Positions 46,140 to 57,497 of a DNA stretch of 64,000 nucleotides are shown here, in pieces. Both the position numbers and the translations under genes were made by a program. The DNA is from Crotalaria pallida (taxonomy: Eukaryota; Streptophyta; Magnoliopsida; Fabales; Fabaceae), in assembly GCA_037953625.1 (NCBI GenBank), contig CM075653.1, positions 3,844,001 to 3,908,000 on the forward strand. The letters run 5' to 3'. Within the stretch, counting starts at the first letter, position 1. Each line of letters begins with the position of its first letter. A model generated the notes under the pieces. The model ran no database searches, had not been told where the DNA came from, and saw only the letters and a list, made by a program, of their open reading frames with translations.

Positions 46140-48490
46140 TTACAAAAGGGAGCTGCTTGCAATCTCATCCAGGCAACGGTCCATGATTTCAGAAACAGAA
46201 TCCATTAATGTAGCTTCACTGGTGCCAGGAAGAACAGAATCCATTGCTGCTTGTACTATTTCCTCAATCACAGATTCCTTATTCAAGGATTCCCTGCACA
46301 TGATGCTTCCAATTGCGAAAGGGGTCATCCCTCTCCTTACCCCTTTCTTCAAAAGCATGGTTGAGATTCGAAGGGTGCGGGCGCATTCAACTGGCAGATC
46401 CCATCCGTGAAACCTCAGAAGGGCGATATCTTCTTCAGCATCCAGTGACTTTATGTATTCAACGGTTTCTGCGGAGTATGGCTGGCGAGCTTGTGGCCAG
46501 TAAAGCCATTCAAAGGTACAATCTTCAAACTGTTGAGATGACAAAAATGTCAAATAATTGGCTTAAACAAGATTCATGGAAAATCTATTTGTAGATTGCT
46601 AATCAGACTTCAAACTACATTATTTGAACATAAACAAAAATGGAATCCCAGCCAGTTTACATTTTAAGTCACAAGTAGAGTTTGGTTTAATATATGATAG
46701 TTTTGGAACTTCCAAAATTATGCATTCAATAAATAATGACAAAAATGGCAAATAATTGACTTAAACAATATCCAAGGAAAATCTATTTGTAACTGCTTGT
46801 CAAGCAGACTTCAAACTACATTATTAGAGCACCAAAAAAAAATGGAACATGAGCCAGTTCACCTTTTAAGTTACAAATAGAGTTTGATTTAATATATGAT
46901 ATAGCTTTTCAAAAAAAAAATTGATATAGTATTGGAACTTCAGAATTCTATACAAGATTAAAGAAAATCAAACATTAGAAAACAAAAGTTTAACACTTCA
47001 CATGATCAATGGAACAGTTCAAAACAGAGAAAATAGAATGCTAAGAAAAGGAAACAAAATAACATATAGAAGAATCACCACATGCATTAAAACATAATGA
47101 AGTGATTATTATACAATGTAAGGTGCTTGCTTACGCTAGTGGGCAAGCAGTATCCATGATCAATTGGAATAAGAACAGCCTGACCATAGCCCCCTTCTGT
47201 GGCGAGCAAAATATTCCCAGCATGCCTATCTGCATTTGCGAGTCGCATGTCCAGCACAGAAATTTTGTGTACTTCCTTCACCGGGAAAGCCCCCGGGCCC
47301 ATATCTTCGCAACTTCCATTATTTTCCACAAACATTTGCATGGAGCCAATCTTAGCAGTCAAATCTCCTGGATGGTTAAATCCTTTATGCAAGCACTTAA
47401 CCATAAATGTCGGTGGAACACCAGCAAAGCCCTTCTCATCACCAAATAACGAGCGGTGACCACTCATCGGATGGTCCAAAATGTATGCTGCAACTTCCCT
47501 GAATGCTCCTTGACCAACTCTTGTACCCTTCTTTAAACCTTCACCGTCTAATGACAAAGGCAGACCTCGAGGGTTATTCACAGCCATCGGCTCTTCATCG
47601 ATGGGCTTAAAAACAGACACATACTTTTGCCCCGTCGAATCAAGCATAAAGTAAGCTCCCCCTGTACCCTCCGCTGATCGGATTGGACAGTTTCCTCTAT
47701 CAAGTCCATCATATGCAGAGTTTATCATATCCCAAATCGCTGACGCCAATTCAATTTTGGGGTTAACAATAACCGGCTCCAAAATAAAATCCCTGTTAGG
47801 AGGCTTTCTCGGCACAACACTTTGAATGGCGTCAAACTTCCTTATAGCGCCTTCTTCACTAACATCGAATTCATTCTTCCCAGTCAAATCCTTTGCTACG
47901 ATGGACAACTCGAGCGGCCTTCTTTGAACTTTCACATGTCTTTTCCTCACAAACAGATGCAACACCGCATCACTGTGTTTGCTGCTGATATCATCGATAA
48001 GCCTTTGGTCCTCGAGCCTTTCACCCTTGCACACAAGTTCCTGCTCCTCAGGATCCGCAAACTGCTCCTCCTTTTTCGCAATCCGTTTCTTTAAGTACCC
48101 GACATCACGACCTCGTTCCACCTGAAATGAAAATTCCTTCCCGCAAGCAGTTTTCACACTGATGACCTGAAGATCCGAGAGCTTGATTATCAAGTGCAAA
48201 ACGTTCCCATCTGTCACGCCGTAATCCTTGAGCAAGGAATCGCTCCGAGCTAGCTCACGGCCAGCGTAAACCAACTTATGCTTGTTAGTTAAGAAAGGAA
48301 GGCTCTCACACCTCTGGATTTTGAACTTCACAGACTCAATGGTGTCACATTCCATAACACGAATCGGTTTCAAAGAGCCCGAAAATGAGAGGTATATGGA
48401 AATGGATTTGTCTTCCAAAGACAAGCATGATGGCCATGATGGTTCACTTGGAGGAACAGGACTAAGGGTTTTGACACCAGCAGATGACAT
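46140..48490 (-). CDS. PI4KG: Phosphatidylinositol 4-kinase gamma with two ubiquitin-like domains
   Basis: Exon 1 is 48490-47135 and exon 2 is 46529-46140, joined across a GT-AG intron (46530-47134) in phase 0 to 581 codons plus TAA. Residues about 29-105 and 106-182 are ubiquitin-like folds (YLSFSGSLKPIRVMECDTIE; QVISVKTACGKEFSFQVERG). The rest is a PI3/PI4-kinase fold with VSVFKPIDEEP, GAFREVAAYILD, the catalytic loop LANADRHAGNIL and the metal-binding IDHGYCLP, so active residues are kept. Length and layout match the plant type II PI4K gamma group (UBDK gamma), several of which act as protein kinases in ABA or flowering responses. The start is the first ATG after a likely 5' UTR intron. 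Confidence 0.94.
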
Positions 48491-49148
48491 TTTTCACACT
48501 AATGCTATTGATTGATCAAGATAATCAATAATCAATTAAAAAAAAAACTAAATGAAACTAAAATTGATCAAAGACTACCCAAATTTCACAACATGGCCAT
48601 GAATTTGTACAACAATTAAGCTGATACACATAGGGTGATGATCAAATCAGCTTAAATTGAAACTTGAACGGACAACAAAACACAACACAAACTACAATCT
48701 TTTTGAAAATGATGAGAAAGATTCATAATCAATGCACTAAATTCCTCATCATCTCACTCCTACCCAGATGATCAAATAAACTGAAAAAATGAAAATTGAG
48801 TAACAAACAAAACAAAATGGTACAATTTTTTTTGGAAGGAAAAGATGGAAAAGATTCACACCCCAGATACTAATATATTATCATCTTTCACCTCCCCCCT
48901 CAAATCAGAAATGGGTCTGAATCAGAGTGAGTGAATTCTTACAGAGATTGCAAAGTTTGAAGCTTTTGTTCCAGAAAAGCAGCGAAAAGTGGGAGAGAGA
49001 GAGAGAGAGGAAAAAAAAAAACAATTGAATTGGATTTATGAATTATGATTAGTATTCGGAAAAGAAGGGCTTGATGATTTGACTGCGACAGGAAGAGAGT
49101 GAGAGAGAGATAGGAGGGACACGAATGGAATATTATATTTATATACAC
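48491..49148 (-). promoter_or_regulatory. 5' UTR with likely intron, and promoter of the PI4K gene
   Basis: On the minus strand a TATATAAATA box lies at about 49135-49146. A CT-rich leader follows, then a GTAAGA donor-like site (about 48937-48942) and AG acceptors just before the ATG, consistent with a 5' UTR intron of roughly 440 bp. This is inferred from signals only. Confidence 0.5.
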
Positions 49149-49197
49149 ACGTACTGCCTCCGGTCACAGTTATAAGGCAAAAAAAACTAAGAAAATG

Positions 49198-49351
49198 AGT
49201 GATGCACCGACACTGTAATGATTCTTTACACCGTCAGCACATCATTCATCGTTGATATATTATTAATCATTGATTCTTAATTAAAAGTAAAATACATGAA
49301 CGGTGGATGATCAATCGATAGTGTAAAAAACATTACACCGACGGTGCACTC
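49198..49351. mobile_element. MITE with ~50 bp inverted ends
   Basis: Left GATGCACCGACACTGTAATG and, on the minus strand from the right, AGTGCACCGTCGGTGTAATG are imperfect inverted repeats continuing for about 50 bp. It lies about 60 bp upstream of the PI4K TATA-like box. Target duplication not resolved. Confidence 0.72.
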
Positions 49352-49627
49352 CCATTATTCTCAAAAAGTTAAGTTAGTTGGGTGTATTTAATTTTTTTGA
49401 AATAATAAAAAAATAGACTATTTTAAGAAACATGTATTTAGAATGAAACAAAAATTAAATGATACAATTACTTTATTAAGATATTTTAAGAATAATTGTA
49501 TTGAAAATAAAAAAGGCAGTTAAATTTTATTTATATTTGAGATCACTAATTAGATGTTTTTAGTTGTTTATAATTGTTTACGTTATAAATGGGTGTAACA
49601 AGATAAGACAAAGACAAAGAGAACCAT
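49352..49627. other. Gene-free spacer
   Basis: AT-rich; nothing recognised. Confidence 0.45.
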
Positions 49628-49924
49628 GGTTCCTCACGTGAGTGAGTACTAGGATAGTTTTCTATTACTAAAACTATGTGGCATCATCATATGAGTTTAG
49701 CTTAATCCGAATCTGATCTAATAACTTGTTTGATACATTGAAATCACTTTGCATTGATACATTGAACCTGATGTAATAGCTTGAAAAATATCTTTTACAA
49801 TATGCATTCCAAAATATATAATGTATGTTGCATTAGGTTAGGGTTTAATTCAAGAAATCTTATTGCTTGTAATTAATTATAAGAAAAATACATATTTTGA
49901 AAAAATATAATAAATTAGAATGGG
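49628..49924. repeat. Direct repeat copy A (~297 bp)
   Basis: GGTTCCTCACGTGAGTGAGT through AAATATAATAAATTAG. Matches 51533-51826 over its full length at roughly 90% by eye. No coding content. Confidence 0.85.
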
Positions 49925-50135
49925 TTAGGACGAGTTAAGGCAAATTTTAACTTATCTCACAAGGCACCATATTTATTTTTTTGAAATATGAATCCATCAA
50001 AATAAATTTTGAATCAAGATACATTGGCGAGTTGTAAAACATATTGTCGATGCCTAAAATACATCTTTTGAAAGTCTTAGAAATTTTTTTTCCCAATAGT
50101 TAATTTAATTAATATTACAATTAAAAGAGTTGATT
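49925..50135. other. Gene-free spacer
   Basis: AT-rich; nothing recognised. Confidence 0.45.
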
Positions 50136-50413
50136 TACTCTCTTCATTTTTATTTATTTGTCTCATTAAAAAAAATCTTTTAGGAAGGGTAATGATTGCT
50201 TTGATTTTCAATTAATTAATTATGTTTTTCCTTAACATACTTTTTCTCTATATAATTAATACTTTTTTCCACTACTTATATATACAATAATTTATTAACT
50301 AGAGATAAACATATAAAATAACATTTATTACACTAAACTTTTAAATGAGACAAATATATAAAAAAGCAATTTTTTTTTCAAAACAGAACAAATAATAAAA
50401 AAGGTATGAAGTA
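50136..50413. mobile_element. Probable Stowaway-like MITE (~278 bp)
   Basis: Left end TACTCTCTTCATTTTTATTT and, from the right on the minus strand, TACTTCATACCTTTTTTATT form imperfect inverted repeats continuing into ATTTGT. A TA dinucleotide is at each edge. AT-rich throughout, no coding. Confidence 0.6.
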
Positions 50414-50993
50414 ACTAACATTACTAAGTTCAAAAATTTAAGAATGGAACCCTCGTTAACATAATTAAAAGATTTAACAATATAATATTTTATTTTATTT
50501 TATTTTATTTTCTATTCTATTTTATCCACGTACTAAATGCTTTTCATATCAAATTTTCCTATTTAAACTTTTATAATAGGATATTTATACAAAAATATAA
50601 ACTCATAGATATACAAGATTCATTTTCTAAATTTTACAATGTGTAATATATAATATTTTTTAATGGTTTTCCCTTTAAACACCATTATCTTATATTAATA
50701 TTTTCCCTATTATATTATACACAGCTTTAGTGCACACTTCATTCGCTCAAAGGTGGCAATTTCGGCTACTCGAGCGGATTCTAATCGGTCCGATTTAGAC
50801 TTGGGCAATGATGAAACAAGTCCAAAAAATATTTAACGAAACTCGATAACGAATCATTTTATTAAAATAATCGGGGCTTTTTTTGTAAGCAATATTAACA
50901 AACGACTTGGATACTTGATAAGTTTGGGCTTATATTTAAATTGTATTATAGTATAAATCTAAGCAAACTTATATATATAGTATATATATTAAA
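50414..50993. other. Gene-free AT-rich spacer
   Basis: No gene or clear element seen. A TTTTA pentamer run lies near 50485-50512. Confidence 0.45.
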
Positions 50994-51515
50994 GGCTTAT
51001 TTAAGTTTTTAGTCCCTAAACTTAGGTGTTCTTTTGGAATTGGTCGTTAAACTTTTTTTTCGATACTTTGAGTCCCTAAACTTTACTCAAATTTTGGAAA
51101 TGGTCCTTTAATCACTTAAGTGGTGATATGACCGAAGATATGTCACGTCACCTTTGCCACCTCAATAAGTAACGTGTCAGATAATGCCACGTGAATTTTT
51201 TAAGTTAAAAAAAATCAAATTTATTAAAAATAATTAAAAATTGTATTTAAAAAAATCGAATCTTTTATTAAATTTTAAAAGAAATTGTTTTTTTAATAAA
51301 AAAATCATGTAGTGTCTCATGACTCTACATAACACGTCACTCGTCGATATTGTGAAAATGACGTGACATTTTGTCGGCTATATCATCACTTAAGTGACAA
51401 AAGGATCATTTCCAAAAATTAAACAAAGTTCAGGAACCCAAAGAATCGAAAAAAGTTTAAGGACCAATTCCAAAAGAGCACCTAAGTTCAGGGACTAAAA
51501 ATGTTTAATAAGCGT
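50994..51515. mobile_element. MITE or foldback element with ~150 bp inverted arms (522 bp)
   Basis: Left arm TTTTTAGTCCCTAAACTTAG through GGTCCTTTAATCACTTAAGTG; right arm is its imperfect complement, from CACTTAAGTGACAAAAGG to CTAAGTTCAGGGACTAAAAA. A central stretch of about 230 bp separates the arms. Target duplication not clear. Confidence 0.75.
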
Positions 51516-51532
51516 ATATCAAAACTACATAC

Positions 51533-51826
51533 GGTTCCTCGCATGAGTGAGTATATTAGGATAGTTTTCTATTACTAAAACTATGTGGCATCATATAAAT
51601 TTAGCTTAATCCGAACCTGATTTAATAGCTTGTTTGATACATTGAAATCACTTGTATCGATACATTGAACCTGATCTAATAGCTTGAAAACTATCTTTTA
51701 CAATATGCATTCCAAAATATGTATGTGTGTTGCATTAGGTTAGGGTTTAATTCAATAAATCTTATTACTTGTATTTAAATATAAGAAAAATACACATTTT
51801 GAAAGAATATAATAAACTAGGGTGGA
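51533..51826. repeat. Direct repeat copy B (~294 bp)
   Basis: Second copy of the 49628-49924 sequence in the same orientation, about 1.9 kb away. Confidence 0.85.
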
Positions 51827-54248
51827 TTGTTTGCTTCTACTAAGTTTTATTGTATCCTAAGAAGGCTTCTAATGGATTAAATGTAGAACAATATATAATT
51901 CCAATTATCAATGTCATTAAAAAAATATGTATAGGCGTTTCTGCCTGAAGAATTTTTTATAATAAGATAAAATAATTCCTAGCTCATTTGCTTTTTCGTT
52001 TTTGTTTCCATGCTACTTCTTTGTTTTGTAATATCATCATTATTAGCTTTGGTTTGTGATGTGTGTGTAACATACCTATTATTTCCTTATTAGTTTGTAT
52101 TTATTTTAATAAATAATCATGCATTTTATCATAATTTAGCATGCATTTAATTCATATTTCATTTGGAAAGGTATCTTGTGCTTTTATTGTGTAGATTGCT
52201 TATTTTGAGGCTGGAGCATCGAAAAATAAAGGAATAAATCAAAGAAGATATGCTAAGAGATATTGTGAGCAGAAATCTAGAAAAAGATAGAAATAGAGGC
52301 ATGTGAGAGGAAAGAGATTGCTTATGGATTTATTTTGCTATTTGGGCCAACACTTGGAGGAAGGAAAATCTATAAAAGGATGAAGATAGAAACCCTATAA
52401 AGGAATATTAGTCATAACATGTAGCAGTAGAATTTTAGTAGTAGTAGTAGGATTAGAATTAGAATTAGGATTATTTTCTATATCATAGCCAGAAACAAAT
52501 TAGAAAATAGTGATGTTCACTTTGATTGTGAATTCTAGAACTTGACCTGTGACCATCTTGAGACTGATAATTGTTTGCATGCATGAATATGATAAATGCT
52601 CTTAGGACTGTTTTTCTGGCCTTCAACAATTTTGATAAACACTTTCCCTTAGTTGCCCATTTTGAGCCTAATGAAATAATTGTTTTCCTTGGTACCCTCT
52701 CATAATGTTACATATTTTTGGTACCCTTTGGATTGTGAATGGTGCAATTGAGAGAGTAGTTCTTTGGATGAGATGTTATAGTGTTGATATTGAGCTTAAA
52801 GCATTATTCTCTTTATATCTCTTTTGAAAAAAAATAATAATTAAGTGTCAGGTACCCCTTTAGAGAGCAGGTAATTGCTTATTGGGAAAATACTTGATAT
52901 GTGAAAAAAAAAAATATAAAGGAAGAATGAAAAAAAAAGGAAATGAAAGATCACAAATTTTTGGAGTTGATGTGTAACTACAGTGATTATATGCTCCATT
53001 CATAATTCAAGGGGATATTGTGTTTATGGTTACATTATTATAGCCTTTTGTGTGATCCTTTGTTTCTTATACCCCACCTGACATCTTTAGCCATGGCCTC
53101 ATTACAAAAGACCTTTTGATTCTTGCATGTATTCAATAATTTCAGTGGAGATTTTAGTTTATGGTCAAGCTTATGATAATTCACTTTCATTGATGAACTT
53201 GAGTTTGAAAGTAGTTTTGATATTGTTTTCTGAGTTTGAAAGTAGTTTTGTTGTCACATTTTCTGGTAATTTATGTCGTCTGCTATTAAATAATTCCAAT
53301 GGTCTGTCTACATGTGTTGGGATATGGACCAATTTATTACATTGATTGTTGAATCTATCACGTTTCAATGACCAAAAGTTTTCTGTGCTCCTTAGTTCTT
53401 ACTGATTGTGGCATATATTATGCAGATTAGCATTTTACTCTTTTAGTTGGACTTGGAAACCCTTGTGTTTTTTCTAGACTCAATCAATGTAAATGATAGA
53501 GTTTGCTTTGTTAATTACTCCTAACAACCTCAAAATTTCCCATTTTAAGAAAATTAATTAACTTAATGTTAGAGTAAATGTGTGTTCTCCATTCTGTGCT
53601 AGAGAGTGAAATCTTAATCAATTTAAAAGAGTCGAGTGTCGTTGATTGGGTGACATAGTCATATAATTACATCCTGGTTATCATGCCAAGATCAAGAGAT
53701 GTGTTTGGACCATTTACTAGTGCCATTGTGGAGTGGTTAACTTAAAGACTGGTAACAGAATTGAAAGTTCCTTTTCTGGTGCTAGAAAGTATGTGGGCTA
53801 GTATTTTTGAATCTTAAAACTTCTCTGCTCCAGTTTCTCATTTGAATTGTAATTTTACTCTGTCCTCCCACAATTTGTTGGGGATTTATCTAACTAATTG
53901 GCTCCATCTGATCAATGTTCAGATCAAGATTTCGATTTTTGTATTACTTTGGATACTTATTTTTGTATTAGTTTGGATACAAAAATACAAACTGCGGATG
54001 ACTCAAAATTGGAATAAACTCTAATACCATTTTGAATGGAAAATGCCGAATATTATTATGACTAATGGATAACCCTTTTTTAGGATTTATATTATACATA
54101 CTATATAAGCTAAAGAGAAATAGTTATCTATCTAAAATATAGCGTAAGTATGATACAAAGTTATCTATACTAATAACTAAAAAGAATTACAATTGTTCCT
54201 CATCAACTAGTGAACAAGTTTCACTTAAAATGCATGTTTTCACTGCAG
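51827..54248. other. Spacer, possibly a decayed transposon
   Basis: No credible gene. A TATAAAAGG box with a downstream (TAG)n run near 52370-52450, and a poly(A)-rich stretch near 52880-52950, resemble parts of LTR elements, but I could not define ends. The last ~50 bp look like an intron end (…TTTTCACTGCAG). Confidence 0.35.
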
Positions 54249-54310
54249 GAACCAGAATCCCGAGGATGCTTGCTCGAGTTAACGTGGAATGGACAAAACG
54301 CACTGTCATT
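54249..54310 (+). pseudogene. Fumarylacetoacetase (FAH) exon fragment
   Basis: After a CAG acceptor the frame reads EPESRGCLLELTWNGQNALS then FNV before losing similarity and meeting a stop (TGA) about 30 bp further on. This corresponds to the conserved GPEPES-GCLLELTWNGQ block of fumarylacetoacetate hydrolase, a tyrosine-breakdown enzyme. The rest of the enzyme is absent nearby, so it is a captured or duplicated fragment. Assignment by recall of the family motif. Confidence 0.7.
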
Positions 54311-54758
54311 TAATGTCACCAAATGTGTTGTCCACAGATGAAGACATGCTACCCACGGATGAGGAGATGCAGCAAAATACTCCCCACCGACATCAGTATC
54401 ATGATAGTACCCCCCAACCCCAGAAGCATGATGATGGTGATGATAAAGAAGAGGGAACATCAAATGATGGTTATGATGAGAACTATTAGGATTTATATTT
54501 TACTATTATTAGAAGGATTTAGTGTTTTTGGATCCATATATTGTCACGAATTAGTTGGATTATAAGGCATGACATGAATTATTTTTATTTTAGTGTTATT
54601 TGGATTTAATGTTTTTGAAATTATATTTTATTGATATTTTAATTTTATTGAGTGACCATTTATAGATAAAAAGTATTGTAAGAAAGTTATAGTATTATTG
54701 AAATTATAATATTATTTATCAAACAGGGGAAAATTACTGAATTATCAAAAAAAAAATT
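54311..54758 (+). other. Unassigned stretch between FAH fragment and CACTA end
   Basis: Contains a frame with an acidic, His-rich end (HDDGDDKEEGTSNDGYDENY, stop at 54487-54489) and T-rich sequence. Origin not recognised; may be part of a CACTA interior. Confidence 0.35.
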
Positions 54759-55142
54759 TTAAAAAATTACCGACTGAATCTTTTGTCGGAAAATTAGTGA
54801 AAAAGTTATTATTGGTATTTGTTGTTAGCGACGGAATGTTTGACAGATAATCCGTCGGTACATCACTTTCCCTTTTAACAGAAATTCCGTCACAAAATTG
54901 TTCATTTCCGACGGAATTTCTGACGGATATTCCGTCACAAAATAATTTTTTGACGGAATTTCCGACGGATTTTCCGTCAATATTTCCGACTGTTTATAAT
55001 TCCGCCAAAAAAATTTTCCGACGCCACTTTTACCGACAAATTTAGTCCGTCAGAAAATCCGTCGAAAAAGTGGAATTTCCGACGGATTTTGCCCATTACC
55101 GTCGGATTTTGGCCGTTAGAAATAGCAACATTTCTTGTAGTG
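54759..55142 (+). mobile_element. CACTA element 3' end with subterminal repeats
   Basis: Dense (T)TCCGACGGAAT and GACGGATTTTCCGTC repeats in both orientations end at TTTCTTGTAGTG (55131-55142), the canonical CACTA terminus. The matching CACTAC start was not found upstream in this window, so the element is truncated or its other end has decayed. Confidence 0.8.
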
Positions 55143-55783
55143 TTATATCTTGCATGTTCCGAAATCGGACTTCAATTGTTGTGTTGCTGGTGCAATTGGT
55201 ATTATGTTTCTCGGTTAATTACAAAAATGAATAGAAAAGGGTAAATTCAGAAGTGAAGTATGTGAGTGGTTCAAAATAGTTTATTGGATTGCAATCGTTG
55301 CACCTGTCGTAATGTGCATGGTCCTTACTTCCAAGTTCAGTGATTCTATGTTGATACATGGAAATTTGATAAAGGGTCTAAAATTGTTGATTTTGGTAGT
55401 AGTTTGGAACATGATGAAGGTGATACTGATAATGTAGCTCAAAAAATTCAACTTGTTTTTCGAAATACGTGTAATCAATCTATTATAAGAATCCTTTTGC
55501 CAGCCAGCATCAACGTTATGTGCTTTCAATAAGGAATTGATGTAATTCAATGCATGGGGGTGGGTAATGTGTTTTCATTATTATGGTGAACAAAAAATGA
55601 GTAACCATTTGCGAAAAAAAAAATGATTTATAGTTATATAAATAAACTTTTTGTAAAAGTACAACAATGTTTAGATTATGGTGTCGTATGTATGACATCA
55701 AAGAAACCGAGTAACTTTGTAAAAGCAGCTATTAATAAGGATGGAAATTTAGATTTTTTTTTTTCAAATTTAGCTGAGTTAAA
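55143..55783. other. Spacer with a copy of the 38.8/39.2 kb repeat motif
   Basis: No gene. At about 55711-55760 the sequence GAGTAACTTTGTAAAAGCAG, then CTATTAATAAGGATGG, resembles the complement of the segment near 38800-38845 and 39215-39255 in the tandem repeat. Confidence 0.5.
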
Positions 55784-56297
55784 TGTGTGGTGGACTCGGC
55801 CTAGCCGAGGTCCTCAGAACCCTTGCCCAAGGCCTCACGGCCCTATAAGAAGCCCTCTGTGTGCTAGGTCGAGCTCAAGGCTCAACGGCCGAACAGATAC
55901 CAGATACGGGTCGACCTCATACTCCTACCCAGGTCTGACTTCCCTGTCCGACACCTCCCAGAGTCCGACACCAAGGACAGGATGACGTGTCTCACCTTAT
56001 CCACAAGGACAGCTCATCCACTCATAGCTCAGTACAGGCTGGCCCTACTTGGGCCTAAAGCAAGCCCATTAGGGCAACCAGCTCCCCCCTATAAGTAGCT
56101 CCGTACTACATGGGGCTCAGGTACGTCCTCTAACCCTAATTGTCACCCTCGCACACCAGTGATTAGGGTTACTTCTTGGCTTTCTCTTTAGCCACTTGAG
56201 GACTCCCACCAAACATCACACAGAAACCCTAGATAGAGACTCCTTTGAAGGTCTTCTTCCCTAACCCTTGGAGGACCTCACCGTCTAGGACATCACA
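55784..56297 (+). repeat. 5' LTR of the Tat-type element
   Basis: Starts TGTGTGGTGGACTCGG (could be 2 bp further in) and ends GGACATCACA just before the PBS, about 514 bp. The start is inferred from the TG and the composition change, since the 3' LTR cannot be compared. Confidence 0.72.
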
Positions 56298-56298
56298 T

Positions 56299-56316
56299 TG
56301 GCGCCGTCTGTGGGGA
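56299..56316 (+). other. Primer binding site of the Tat-type element
   Basis: TGGCGCCGTCTGTGGGGA directly after the LTR, the usual type for this group of plant Ty3/gypsy elements (not initiator tRNA-Met). Confidence 0.8.
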
Positions 56317-56351
56317 AAGAAAAACTTCATCCCTACCCAGAAGATTCTACC

Positions 56352-57497
56352 ATGTCTGAGGAACAACCAGTCCAGAGGAGAAGGAGGGGGCGTCCAAGGA
56401 GGGTGCCCTCAACTGAGGATCTGCGCCAGCACCTTGAAGCCAATAGGGCAGCAAGGTCTTCACCACCACCCCCTCCACCGCCTCCACCTCCTCCCCCGCC
56501 ACCCCCAGGGTCTACCCACACCCACAGTGGACCTTACACCATCCACACTGGAGACACTGCAGATCCAACTCAGCACCAGGGAGGAGGTCGGCGCGTGCAG
56601 CTACGCTCCGATCCCGGAAAAACCAACACAGAACAGCACCGCCACTGCGGCGAACGTGCCCCCTCCGTCAGTACTCCACATCGTTCTCGCCCACGTCAAT
56701 CTTCACTCTCTCGTGAAACAGACGTCTTGTCCTTGATGAGACAACAGATGAGGATCATAGAGCAGCAAGGTAAAGCCATCGCAGATCCTCAGCAGGTTAC
56801 TAAGCAGCGTTTGGCTGAACGAGCTGTTGTTCAAGCTCCAACACCAAACGAATTCCCACGACAAATAAGAAATGTTGTTGTGATACAAGATTTGGTTAAG
56901 TCACCGGAGAACCTCCGAGTGGAAACTATCTCGGGAGGTTTTGCCGGTGGGGGGGAGAAGAGGTCGGAAAGGAAAAAGTACGTCAATCAAGTATTAGCCG
57001 TTCGCCACAAGCCCATCTGCAAGAAACCATCTCGGAACATCCCCATCAGCTTTTCCGACCAGGATATGGAAGGCATCATCCCGGATCACAATGACCCAAT
57101 GGTGATCGCGGCGATGATCAGCAACTTTGAAGTCGCCCGAGTTTTTATCGATCAAGGAAGTTCGGCCGACATTCTTTTTCTTCACACCTTTCAAGCACTT
57201 AAGCTGAGATCAGCCGACCTCGTGGAATTTGAGGGCAATCTCATCAGCTTCACGGGTGAGTCAATTCACCCCCTAGGAGCTATCCATCTCCCGGTAACTT
57301 TAGGCAAGCAGCCTTCGGCCCGAACGGAGATCATCAAATTTCTAGTTGTTGATTCTGAATCCCCCTACAATGTGATATTGGGACGAACCTGCCTGCAAAC
57401 TTTCGGAGCAGTGGTATCGACGGTACATTTAGCCATGAAGTTCATCGGTTCTGACGACAAGCTCGTCACGATCAAAGCCGACCAGCTCACAGCCTGA
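56352..57497 (+). pseudogene. Tat-type gag remnant and protease
   Basis: Starts at ATG 56352 (MSEEQPVQRRRRGRPRRV), passes through a run of 15 prolines, and reaches the pre-protease block ISGGFAGGGEKRSERKKY. The aspartic protease-like domain has VFIDQGSSADILF and VILGRTCLQ. The usual gag capsid core and the CCHC knuckle are missing between about residue 150 and the GGFAGGG block, pointing to an internal deletion that kept the frame. A TGA at 57495-57497 separates it from pol, which continues in the same frame. Confidence 0.87.

Noticed and set aside
52058..52960. An LTR element in the 52-53 kb spacer
   Set aside because: A TATA-like box and A-rich stretch resemble LTR parts, but no repeat pair, PBS, PPT or target duplication could be found.
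54289..54489. A 66-residue acidic, His-rich frame as a gene
   Set aside because: Too short and unmatched to known proteins; could be the tail of a decayed transposon protein, but the evidence is too weak.
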